This document shows, piece by piece, positions 1 through 12,300 of a DNA stretch of 64,000 nucleotides. Position numbers and translations under genes: made by a program. The stretch covers positions 4,060,148-4,124,147 of the forward strand of contig CP051228.1 in the NCBI GenBank assembly GCA_017792345.1, in the 5' to 3' direction. The DNA comes from Mesoflavibacter sp. GTDB lineage: Bacteria; Pseudomonadota; Alphaproteobacteria; UBA8366; Aestuariispiraceae. Position 1 is the first letter of the stretch. Every line of letters starts with the position of its first letter. The notes below the pieces were generated by a model. That model did no database searches, was not told the DNA's origin, and saw only the letters and a program-made list of their open reading frames with translations.

Positions 1-306
1 AATGTCCCGCTGGACAGTTCCATCGCGGCGCTGTGCGGTACCTCGATATAGTCGCCGTCGCCGTCGAACTGTGCAGCCTTCGTGCCGTTTGCCGACGTGG
101 CGGTGCCGGTACCGCCCTTCGCGGTGCCCGTTACGCCGTTGACTGAATCGGTCACCGTCTCGTTGCTGCTCCAGGTCGTGTCTTCCAGTTTGAAATGGTA
201 GACCGCACTGATGCCGTCCCCGCCGCCCGCGCTCGGGTTGTCGCCGGTGATAATGTCGTCGCCGGCCCCGCCTTGCAGCGTGTCGCTGCCGGTGCCGCCG
301 TCGATG
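1..306 (-). other. RTX-like Gly/Asp repeat followed by LamG-like domain start (adhesin)
   Basis: Positions 237-306 encode GGTGSDTLQGGAGDDIITGD, which fits two RTX calcium-binding nonapeptides. The next segment, down to the edge, contains AVYHFKLEDTTW, DSVNG, AAQFDGDGDYIEVPHS and AMEL. This is the usual opening of a LamG/concanavalin-A-like jelly-roll domain. Both support calcium-dependent folding after type I secretion. The domain is cut by the window edge. Confidence 0.75.
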
Positions 307-3300
307 GTACGTCCCGCAACTTCCGGCACGTCCACCGTCGCCGTTTCGGTGGTGCTGGCGGTGGACCCGTTGGCTTCCGTCGCCGTCGCCGTGACGGACA
401 GGTCGAAATCGTCGGCGCCGGCCGGCACACGCAGCACGAGGTTGGACAATTGGCCGGAGGTGAGTGTCGCCGATCCGTCTGTGACGGTGATTGCCACGCC
501 GCCTGACGTAAGGGAGGCGCCTTCGGGCAAGTTGCCGATCGCAATGGACAGGGTTTCCGATCCATCACCGTCGCTCAGAAGCGCGCTGATCGTCAGCGGA
601 TAGGACGTATCGGGATCCAATTGGCCGTTGACCGTGACTTCGCTGCCGGTGCCGACGGACAGGGTGACCGTCGGAGCATCGGCGACGGCGGCAACGGATA
701 CGGTGATCGTGTCCGTGCTGGTCATTTCAAACTGACCGTCGGTCGCCTTGGCGGTGATCGTCAGGTCGAAATCGGCATGGCTGTTCGGCGGCGGAGTGAC
801 CGTGGCGGACGCCAATTGATCCGCGGTCAGGGTGACGACACCGGCGGTCGCGACCTGCGCGACGCCACCAACCGAGATGACGGCGCCGGACGGAATGTCG
901 GAAATCTCAACGGTGATGACATCTCCGGCATCTGTTGCCGTCGCCGAAAGGTTCAACGCGATGGCGCTGTCTTCATTGCCGGAAATATCACTGACTTCCA
1001 GGGTCGGCGTGCCGGCGGTCTCGGGCACCGTAACCGACAGGGTCTGCGTGATGCTGGCCGTGTCGGTCCCGTCGGTCGACGTTGCGGTCACGGTCAGATT
1101 GAAACTGTCCGTGCCGTTCGGCAGATCGATGCTGAGGCCTTCCAACTGCGCGGGGGTGAGGGTAACCGATCCATCCTCGTTGACCGTGCCCGCCGACAGG
1201 GTCGCACCCTCCGGCAGATTGTCGATCGTGATGGAGAGCGTTTCCGAGCCGTCCAGATCGATCAGCGCGGCCTCGATATCCAAATTGGCGGTAAAGCTTG
1301 TCGCTTCGCCGGCGGATACGGTTTCCTCGGCGATGGCGTTGCCTTCGGAATCCTTCACCGTCGCCGTGATCGCGTGAACACCGCCGTTGGGGAATGTCAC
1401 CGTCAGGGAGTCGGCATCGTTGGCGCGGACCGTCCAGGTCCCGTCCGGATTTTGCGTGCCCGCGCTCAGGACCGCCCCCTCGGGCAGGTCGGATACGGTC
1501 AAGGTCGTGACGGTTTCTATCGTCTCCGGCACGCTGTAATAGCCGTTCTCGTTCAGTGTCAGACCGTCCGGGACACTGCTGAACAGAATGTCACCGCCAA
1601 GGGCCGTACCGTCCATATTGACGAACAGGTCCTGGTCCCCGCCATTCTCCCAATAGACGACCTCGATCGGGTACAAGCCGTCTTCCGCCGCCGTGAATGT
1701 TCCGCTACTGGCGGCGGAGCCCCGATTGCCGTCGAACTGGGTTACGGTCTGACCGCCGATTTTCAGGCGGAACCCGTCATCGGTTGTGACCTGGAAGTTA
1801 TGCGATCCGGCTTCGATGAAGACATAGCCCGTCAGTTTGACCACAAAGGTCTCCGCCGACGCACCGGTCGTGCCGCTGGCGCTGGCCGCGTCACTGCCCA
1901 GGAACTGGCCAAGCGTCGATCCGCCGTCATAGTCGACCGTCGTGGAGGTGAAGGTCACATCCGCACCGCCCGCCGCGATCAGGGCGTCCGCACCGGTCAG
2001 ATTGGAAAGCGAGCTGTTGGTGTCGTAGATCTCGCCCTGCAAACCGCCGCCGGCCGGCAGCTCGTAAGGTTCGGTCGTGTTGACAAGGGCGTCCTGCAGG
2101 CCGCTGGACAGGGACAGCGGGACGGTGACGGTATTGACGTTCGCGGTCGCGGCGCTCAACTCCAGGGTCGGAGTGTCGGCATCGGGATCGACTGTCACGG
2201 TCAGCGTACCGGATTGCGTTGCCGAAACGTCGCCATCCGTGGCTGTGACAGTGACTGTCAGGTCGAAATCGCTGTCGTCATTGGTGGCCGGTTTGATCGT
2301 CAGGCCTTCCAGCTGATCCGCCGTCAGCGTGGCGCTGCCGCCGGAAACGTCGATCACCGTGTCCCCGGATTGCAGAACTGCGCCGGTCGGAATGCCGTCG
2401 ATTCGAATGGTCACGACCTCACTTGCATCCGGGCTGCTTGCCTGGATGTTCAGCGCGATGACCGAATCCTCGGCGCCGGACGTGTTCGTGGCGGTCAGGG
2501 TCGGCGTGTCCGCCACCGCGTCGACGGTGACCGGGATGGTGCCGACGGTGGTCGCCGTGTCTTCGCCGTCCGTTGAGGTCGCCGTCACGGTCAGGGTGAA
2601 ATCGTCGCTGCTGTTGGGCGGCGGTTGGATGGCCAAGGCGTCCAATTGATCGGCCGTCAGCACCGCAACCCCGCCGGTCACCGCGATGGCGACGCCGTTG
2701 GCGGTCAGAACCGCCCCATTGGGGATGTTCGAGATTTCAACGGACAGGGTTTCGCTCTCGTCGCTCAGCGCGGCGGTGATGTCGAGTGCGATCGTGCTGT
2801 CTTCGTCGCCCGATGCGGCGGAGGTCTCGAGGGTCGGGGAATCCGCCTCGCCGCTGACCGTCACGGGGATCGTGCCGACCGTCGTTGCCGTGTCTTCGCC
2901 GTCCGTTGAGGTCGCCGTCACGGTCAGGGTGAAATCGTCGCTGCTGTTCGGCGGCGGGGTGATGGTCAGGTCGTCCAGCTGACCGGCCGTCAGAACCGCC
3001 GTGCCATTGGTCACAAGCACGGCCTGGCCATTCGCGGTCAGGACCGCACCCGCCGGGATCCCGCCGATTTCAACGGACAAAGTTTCCGACCCGTCCTGGT
3101 CGAGCAAGGCCGAGGTGATATCGAGCGCGATTTCGCTGTCCTCGACGCCGGCCGCAGCCTCGACCGTGAGGGAGGGCGTGTCCGCCACGGCATCGACCGT
3201 GACCGCCAGCGTCTCGGTGACCGTCGCCGTGTCGCCGCTGTCGGAATCCGTCGTGGTGACGGCGACCGTCAGCGTGAAATCCGCATCGCTGTTTGCAGGC

Positions 3301-6300
3301 GGGGTAATGGTCAGACCGTCGAGCTGATCGACACTCAGCGTGACAGATCCGTCTTCATTCACCGTCCCGGCGGAGAGTTCCGCGCCCGCGGGGATGCCCG
3401 AGATGGTCACGGAGGCCGTATCGCCCGCGTTGACGCCCGACACATCGATGTCGATGGCAATGGCGCTGTCTTCATCGCCGGACGCGGCGGCGGTCTCCAG
3501 GGTGGCATCGTCGGCAACGCCCGTGACCGTCACCGGCAGTTCCGCCGTCTGCGTCGCGGTATCGGTGCCGTCGGTAGAGGTCGCGGTGACCGTCAGCGTG
3601 AAGTCGTCGGCACTGTTCGCAGGCGGCGTGATAGTCAGGCCGTCGAGCTGATCCGGCGTCAGGGTGACGGAGCCGTCTTCATTGACGGTGCCGGCGCTGA
3701 GGGTCGCGCCCTCCGGAATGCCGGTAATCGTGATCGAGAGGGTCTCGGATCCATCCTGGTCGGTGAGCGCCGAGGTGATGTCGAGCGCAATCGCACTGTC
3801 TTCGCTGCCCGAGGCCGCATCAACGGTGAGGGAGGGCGTATCCGCCACGGCATCGACCGTGACCGCGAGCGTCTCGGTGACCGTCGCCGTATCGCCGCTA
3901 TCGGCATCCGTCGTCGTCACCGCCACCGTCAGCGTGAAATCCGCATCGCTGTTCGCAGGCGGCGTGATCGTCAGACCCTCGAGCTGATCGACACTCAGCG
4001 TGACGGATCCGTCCTCATTCACCGTTCCGGCAGAGAGTTCCGCACCGGCGGGAATGCCCGAGATGGTCACGGAAGCGCTGTCGCCGTCCGCCACATTGGA
4101 GACATCAATGCTGAGCGCGATGGCGCTGTCCTCGTCGCCCGACGCAGCCGCAGTCTCGAGGGTCGCATCGTCGGCGACGCCCGTAACCGTCACCGGCAGT
4201 TCGGCCGTCTGCGTCGCGGTATCCGTACCGTCGGTCGAGGTCGCCGTGACCGTCAGCGTGAAGTCATCCGCACTGTTCGCGGCCGGCGTGATGGTCAGCC
4301 CATCGAGCTGATCCGGCGTCAGGGTGACGCTGCCGTCCTCGTTCACCGTACCCGCGCTGAGGGTCGCGCCCTCCGGAATGCCGGTGATCGTGATCGAGAG
4401 GGTCTCCGACCCATCCTGGTCGGTCAATGCCGGGGTGATGTCGAGCGCAATCGCACTGTCTTCGCTGCCCGAGGCCGCATCGACCGTGAGGGAGGGCGTG
4501 TCCGCGACGGCATCGACCGTGACCGCCAGCGTCTCCGTCACCGTCGCCGTATCGCCGCTGTCCGCATCCGTCGTCGTCACCGCCACCGTCAGCGTGAAGT
4601 CCGCATCGCTGTTTGAAGCAGGCGTGATCGTCAGGCCTTCGAGCTGATCCACCGACAGCGTGACGGATCCGTCCTCGTTCACCGTACCGGCGGAAAGCTC
4701 GGCACCGGCGGGGATGCCGGAGATGGTGACCGAAGCGCTGTCGCCGTCAGCCACATTGGTGACGTCAATGCTGAGTGCAATGGCGCTGTCCTCATCGCCA
4801 GACGCAGCAGAAGTGGCTAGGTCAGCATCGTCGGCGACACCGGTCACGGTGACCGGTAGTTCCGCCGTCTGTGTCGCGGTATCCGTGCCGTCGGTCGAGG
4901 TTGCCGTCACCGTCAGGGTGAAGTCGTCCGCGCTGTTCGCAGCCGGCGTGATGGTCAGACCATCGAGCTGATCCGGCGTCAGGGTGACGGACCCGTCTTC
5001 ATTGACGGTACCGGCGCTGAGGGTCGCGCCCTCCGGAATGCCGGTGATGGTGATCGAGAGGGTCTCCGACCCGTCCTGGTCGGTCAGTGCCGGGGTGATG
5101 TCGAGCGCAATCGCGCTGTCTTCGCTGCCCGAGGCTGCATCGACCGTGAGGGAGGGCGTGTCCGCCACGGCATCGACCGTGACCGCCAGCGTCTCGGTGA
5201 CCGTCGCCGTGTCGCCGCTATCGGCATCCGTCGTCGTCACCGCCACCGTCAGCGTGAAGTCCGCATCGCTGTTCGCAGCCGGCGTGATCGTCAGACCGTC
5301 GAGCTGATCAACACTCAGCGTGACAGATCCGTCTTCGTTCACCGTCCCGGCAGAAAGCTCGGCGCCGGCGGGGATGCCCGAGATGGTCACGGAAGCCGTA
5401 TCGCCCGCGTTGACGCCCGACACATCGATGTCGAGCGCAATGGCGCTGTCTTCATCACCGGATGCAGCCGCAGTCTCGAGGGTCGCATCGTCGGCGACGC
5501 CCGTAACCGTCACCGGCAGTTCGGCCGTCTGCGTCGCGGTATCCGTACCGTCGGTCGAGGTCGCCGTCACCGTCAGCGTGAAGTCGTCCGCGCTGTTCGC
5601 GGCCGGCGTGATGGCCAGACCGTCGATCTGATCCGGCGTCAGGGTGACGGATCCGTCTTCGTTGACGGTGCCAGCAGAAAGGCTCGCGCCCTCCGGAATG
5701 CCGGTGATCGTGATCGAAAGCGTTTCCGAGCCGTCCTGGTCGGTCAGCGCCGAGGTGATGTCGAGCGCAATCGCGCTGTCTTCGCTGCCCGAGGCCGCAT
5801 CGACCGTGAGCGACGGCGTGTCCGCTACCGCATCGACCGTGACAGCAAGCGTCTCCGTCACCGTCGCCGTATCACCGCTGTCGGCATCCGTCGTGGTGAC
5901 CGCCACCGTCAGCGTGAAATCCGCATCGCTGTTCGCAGGCGGCGTGATCGTCAAACCTTCAAGCTGATCGACACTCAGCGTGACGCTGCCATCTTCGTTC
6001 ACCGTACCGGCAGAAAGTTCCGCACCGATGGGGATGCCCGAGATCGTGACCGAGGCGCTGTCGCCGTCCGCCACATTGGTGACGTCAATGCTGAGCGCAA
6101 TGGCACTGTCTTCATCGCCGGACGCAGCGGCGGTCTCGAGGGTCGCGTCATCCGCCACACCGGTCACGGTGACCGGCAGTTCCGCCGTCTGGGTCGCGGT
6201 ATCGGTCCCATCGGTCGACGTGGCCGTGACCGTCAGCGTGAAGTCGTCCGCGCTGTTGGCAGCCGGCGTGATGGTCAGACCGTCGAGCTGATCCGGCCTC

Positions 6301-9300
6301 AGGGTGACGGATCCATCCTCATTCACCGTCCCGGCGGAGAGGGCCGCGCCTTCCGGAATGCCGGTGATGGTGATCGAGAGGGTCTCCGACCCGTCCTGGT
6401 CGGTCAGTGCCGAGGTGATGTCGAGCGCAATCGCACTGTCTTCGCTGCCCGAGGCCGCGTCGACCGTGAGGGAAGGCGTATCGGCCACGGCATCGACCGT
6501 GACCGCCAGCGTCTCGGTGACCGTCGCCGTATCGCCGCTATCGGCATCCGTCGTCGTCACCGCCACCGTCAGCGTGAAATCCGCATCGCTGTTCGCAGGC
6601 GGCGTGATCGTCAGACCTTCAAGCTGGTCCACCGACAGCGTGACGCTGCCGTCTTCGTTCACCGTACCGGCGGAGAGTTCCGCCCCGGCGGGGATGCCCG
6701 AGATCGTGACCGATGCGCTGTCGCCGTCCGCCACATTGGTGACGTCAATGCTGAGCGCAATGGCGCTGTCTTCATCGCCGGATGCGGCTGCAGTCTCGAG
6801 GGTCGCATCGTCGGCGACGCCCGTGACCGTCACCGGCAGTTCCGCGGTCTGGGTAGCCGTGTCGGTCCCGTCCGTCGAGGTCGCCGTGACCGTCAGCGTG
6901 AAGTCGTCCGCGCTGTTCGCAGCAGGCGTGATCGTCAAACCGTCGAGTTGGTCCGGCGTCAGGGTGACGGACCCGTCGTCATTAACGGTACCAGCGCTGA
7001 GGGTCGCGCCTTCCGGAATGCCGGTGATCGTGATCGAGAGGGTCTCCGACCCATCCTGGTCGGTCAGTGCCGAGGTGATGTCGAGCGCGATCGCACTGTC
7101 TTCGCTGCCCGAGGCCGCATCAACGGTGAGGGAGGGCGTGTCCGCGACGGCATCGACCGTGACTGCCAGCGTCTCCGTGACCGTCGCCGTATCGCCGCTA
7201 TCGGCATCCGTCGTGGTGACCGCCACCGTCAGCGTGAAATCCGCATCGCTGTTCGCTGGCGGGGTGATCGTCAGACCGTCGAGCTGATCGACACTCAGCG
7301 TGACGGATCCATCTTCGTTCACCGTGCCTGCAGAGAGTTCCGCACCGGCGGGAATGCCCGAGATTGTGATCGAGGCGGTGTCGCCGTCCGCCACATTGGT
7401 GACGTCAATGCTGAGTGCGATGGCACTGTCTTCGTCGCCGGCCGCAGAAGAAGTGGCCAGGTCGGCTTCATCCGCCACACCCGTGACCGTCACCGGCAGT
7501 TCCGCCGTTTGCGTCGCGGTATCCGTACCGTCGGTGGACGTGGCCGTGACCGTCAGCGTGAAGTCGTCCGCGCTGTTCGCAGCCGGCGTGATGGTCAGAC
7601 CGTCGAGCTGATCCGGCGTCAGGGTGACCGAGCCATCCTCATTGACGGTACCGGCAGAGAGGGTCGCGCCTTCCGGAATGCCGGTGATCGTGATCGAGAG
7701 GGTCTCGGAGCCATCCTGGTCGGTGAGCGCCGAGGTGATGTCGAGGGCAATCGCACTGTCCTCGCTGCCCGAGGCCGCGTCGACCGTGAGGGAGGGCGTG
7801 TCCGCCACGGCATCGACTGTGACCGCCAGCGTCTCGGTGACCGTCGCCGTATCGCCGCTATCGGCGTCCGTCGTCGTCACCGCCACCGTCAGCGTGAAAT
7901 CCGCATCGCTGTTCGCAGGCGGCGTGATCGTCAGACCCTCGAGCTGATCGACACTCAGCGTGACGGATCCGTCCTCATTCACCGTTCCGGCAGAGAGTTC
8001 CGCACCGGCGGGAATACCGGAGATGGTGACCGACGCGCTGTCGCCCGCGTTGATGCCCGATACATCGATATCGAGCGTAATGGCGCTGTCCTCATCACCG
8101 GACGCAGCAGAGGTGGCCAGGTCGGCTTCATCCGCCACACCGGTCACGGTGACCGGCAGTTCGGCGGTTTGTGTCGCCGTGTCGGTGCCGTCGGTCGAGG
8201 TTGCCGTCACCGTCAGGGTGAAGTCGTCGGCGCTATTGGCAGCCGGCGTGATGGTCAGACCGTCGAGCTGATCCGGCGTCAGCGTGACGCTGCCGTCCTC
8301 GTTCACGGTCCCGGCGCTGAGGGTCGCGCCCTCCGGGATCCCGGTAATGGTGATCGAGAGCGTCTCAGACCCGTCCTGGTCGGTGAGCGCCGAGGTGATG
8401 TCGAGCGCAATCGCGCTGTCTTCGCTGCCCGAGGCCGCGTCGACCGTGAGGGAGGGCGTATCCGCGACGGCACCGACCGTGACCGCCAGCGTCTCGGTGA
8501 CCGTCGCCGTATCACCGCTGTCGGCATCGGTCGTCGTCACCGCCACCGTCAGCGTGAAATCCGCATCGCTGTTCGCAGGCGGCGTGATCGTCAAACCTTC
8601 AAGCTGATCGACACTCAGCGTGACGCTGCCATCTTCGTTCACCGTCCCAGCGGAGAGTTCCGCACCGGCGGGGATGCCCGAGATCGTGACCGAGGCGCTG
8701 TCGCCGTCCGCCACATTGGTGACGTCAATGCTGAGCGCAATGGCACTGTCTTCATCGCCGGACGCAGCGGCGGTCTCCACGGTCGCATCGTCGGCGACAC
8801 CGGTCACGGTGACCGGCAGTTCCGCGGTCTGCGTCGCGGTATCGGTCCCGTCGGTCGAGGTCGCCGTCACCGTCAGCGTGAAGTCGTCCGCGCTGTTCGC
8901 GGCCGGCGTGATGGCCAGACCGTCGAGTTGGTCCGGCGTCAGCGTGACGGACCCGTCTTCGTTCACGGTACCGGCACTGAGCGTCGCGCCTTCCGGAATG
9001 CCGGTGATGGTGATCGAGAGGGTCTCCGAGCCGTCCTGGTCGGTCAGCGCCGAGGTAATGTCGAGCGCAATCGCGCTGTCCTCGGCGCCCGAGGCCGCAT
9101 CGACCGTGAGGGAAGGCGTGTCCGCCACGGCATCGACCGTGACCGCCAGCGTCTCGGTGACCGTCGCCGTGTCGCCGCTGTCGGCATCCGTCGTGGTGAC
9201 GGCGACCGTCAGCGTGAAATCCGCATCGCTGTTTGCAGGCGGGGTGATCGTCAGACCTTCGAGCTGATCGACACTCAGCGTGACGCTGCCATCCTCGTTT

Positions 9301-12300
9301 ACCGTGCCTGCAGAGAGTTCCGCTCCGGCGGGGATGCCCGAGATCGTGACCGACGCGCTGTCGCCCGCGTTGACGCCCGACACATCGATGTCGAGCGCAA
9401 TGGCGCTGTCCTCGTCGCCGGACGCGGCGGCGGTCTCGAGGGTCGCATCGTCGGCGACGCCCGTGACCGTCACCGGCAGTTCCGCGGTCTGGGTAGCCGT
9501 GTCGGTCCCGTCCGTCGAGGTCGCCGTGACCGTCAGGGTGAAGTCGTCCGCGCTGTTGGCGGCCGGGGTGATGGTCAGCCCGTCGAGCTGATCCGGCGTC
9601 AGCGTGACGGACCCGTCCTCGTTGACGGTACCGGCCGAGAGGGTCGCGCCTTCCGGAATGCCGGTGATCGTGATCGAGAGGGTCTCGGAGCCATCCTGGT
9701 CGGTCAGCGCCGAGGTGATGTCGAGCGCAATCGCGCTGTCTTCGCTGCCCGAGGCCGCATCGACCGTGAGCGACGGCGTGTCCGCTACCGCATCGACCGT
9801 GACAGCAAGCGTCTCCGTCACCGTCGCCGTATCACCGCTGTCGGCATCCGTCGTGGTGACCGCCACCGTCAGCGTGAAATCCGCATCGCTGTTCGCAGGC
9901 GGCGTGATCGTCAAACCTTCAAGCTGATCGACACTCAGCGTGACGCTGCCATCTTCGTTCACCGTCCCAGCGGAGAGTTCCGCACCGGCGGGGATGCCCG
10001 AGATCGTGACCGAGGCGCTGTCGCCGTCCGCCACATTGGTGACGTCAATGCTGAGCGCAATGGCACTGTCTTCATCGCCGGACGCAGCGGCGGTCTCGAG
10101 GGTCGCATCGTCGGCGACGCCCATAACCGTCACCGGCAGTTCGGCCGTCTGCGTCGCGGTATCCGTACCGTCGGTCGAGGTCGCCGTCACCGTCAGCGTG
10201 AAGTCGTCCGCGCTGTTGGTGGCCGGGGTAATGGTCAACCCGTCGAGCTGATCCGGCGTCAGGGTGACGCTGCCGTCCTCGTTCACCGTACCCGCGCTGA
10301 GGGTCGCGCCCTCCGGAATACCGGTAATCGTGATCGAGAGGGTCTCCGAGCCGTCCTGGTCGGTCAGCGCCGAGGTAATGTCGAGCGCAATCGCGCTGTC
10401 CTCGGCGCCCGAGGCCGCATCGACCGTGAGGGAGGGCGTGTCCGCTACGGCATCGACCGTGACCGCAAGCGTCTCCGTCACCGTCGCCGTGTCGCCGCTG
10501 TCGGCATCCGTCGTGGTGACCGCCACCGTCAGCGTGAAATCCGCATCGCTGTTCGCAGGCGGCGTGATCGTCAAACCTTCAAGCTGATCGACACTCAGCG
10601 TGACGCTGCCATCTTCGTTCACCGTCCCAGCGGAGAGTTCCGCACCGGCGGGGATGCCCGAGATCGTGACCGAGGCGCTGTCGCCGTCCGCCACATTGGT
10701 GACGTCAATGCTGAGCGCAATGGCACTGTCTTCATCGCCGGACGCAGCGGCGGTCTCCACGGTCGCATCGTCGGCGACACCGGTCACGGTGACCGGCAGT
10801 TCCGCGGTCTGCGTCGCGGTATCGGTCCCGTCGGTCGAGGTCGCCGTCACCGTCAGCGTGAAGTCGTCCGCGCTGTTCGCGGCCGGCGTGATGGCCAGAC
10901 CGTCGAGTTGGTCCGGCGTCAGCGTGACGGACCCGTCTTCGTTCACGGTACCGGCACTGAGCGTCGCGCCCTCCGGAATACCGGTAATCGTGATCGAAAG
11001 CGTTTCCGAGCCGTCCTGGTCGGTCAGCGCCGAGGTGATGTCGAGCGCAATCGCGCTGTCCTCGGCGCCCGAGGCCGCGTCGACCGTGAGGGAGGGCGTG
11101 TCCGCTACCGCATCGACCGTGACAGCAAGCGTCTCGGTGACCGTCGCCGTATCACCGCTGTCGGCATCCGTCGTGGTGACCGCCACCGTCAGCGTGAAAT
11201 CCGCATCGCTGTTCGCAGGCGGCGTGATCGTCAAACCTTCAAGCTGATCGACACTCAGCGTGACGCTGCCATCTTCGTTCACCGTACCGGCAGAAAGTTC
11301 CGCACCGATGGGGATGCCCGAGATCGTGACCGAGGCGCTGTCGCCGTCCGCCACATTGGTGACGTCAATGCTGAGCGCAATGGCACTGTCTTCATCGCCG
11401 GACGCGGCGGCGGTCTCGAGGGTCGCGTCATCCGCCACACCGGTCACGGTGACCGGCAGTTCCGCCGTCTGGGTCGCGGTATCGGTCCCATCGGTCGACG
11501 TGGCCGTGACCGTCAGCGTGAAGTCGTCCGCGCTGTTGGCAGCCGGCGTGATGGTCAGACCGTCGAGCTGATCCGGCCTCAGGGTGACGGATCCATCCTC
11601 ATTCACCGTCCCGGCGGAGAGGGCCGCGCCTTCCGGAATGCCGGTGATGGTGATCGAGAGGGTCTCCGACCCGTCCTGGTCGGTCAGTGCCGAGGTGATG
11701 TCGAGCGCAATCGCACTGTCTTCGCTGCCCGAGGCCGCGTCGACCGTGAGGGAAGGCGTATCGGCCACGGCATCGACCGTGACCGCCAGCGTCTCGGTGA
11801 CCGTCGCCGTATCGCCGCTATCGGCATCCGTCGTCGTCACCGCCACCGTCAGCGTGAAATCCGCATCGCTGTTCGCAGGCGGCGTGATCGTCAGACCTTC
11901 AAGCTGGTCCACCGACAGCGTGACGCTGCCGTCTTCGTTCACCGTACCGGCGGAGAGTTCCGCGCCGGCGGGAATGCCCGAGATCGTGATCGAGGCGCTG
12001 TCGCCGTCCGCCACATTGGTGACGTCGATGCTGAGCGCAATGGCGCTGTCTTCGTCACCGGAGGCAGAAGCAGTCTGCACGGTCGCGTCATCCGCCACAC
12101 CGGTCACGGTGACCGGCAGTTCGGCCGTCTGCGTCGCGGTATCCGTGCCATCGGTCGAGGTCGCGGTGACCGTCAGCGTGAAGTCGTCCGCGCTGTTTGC
12201 GGCAGGCGTGATGGTCAGGCCGTCGAGCTGAGCCGGCGACAGGGTGACGGACCCGTCTTCGTTCACGGTACCGGCGCTGAGGGTTGCCCCCTCCGGGATC

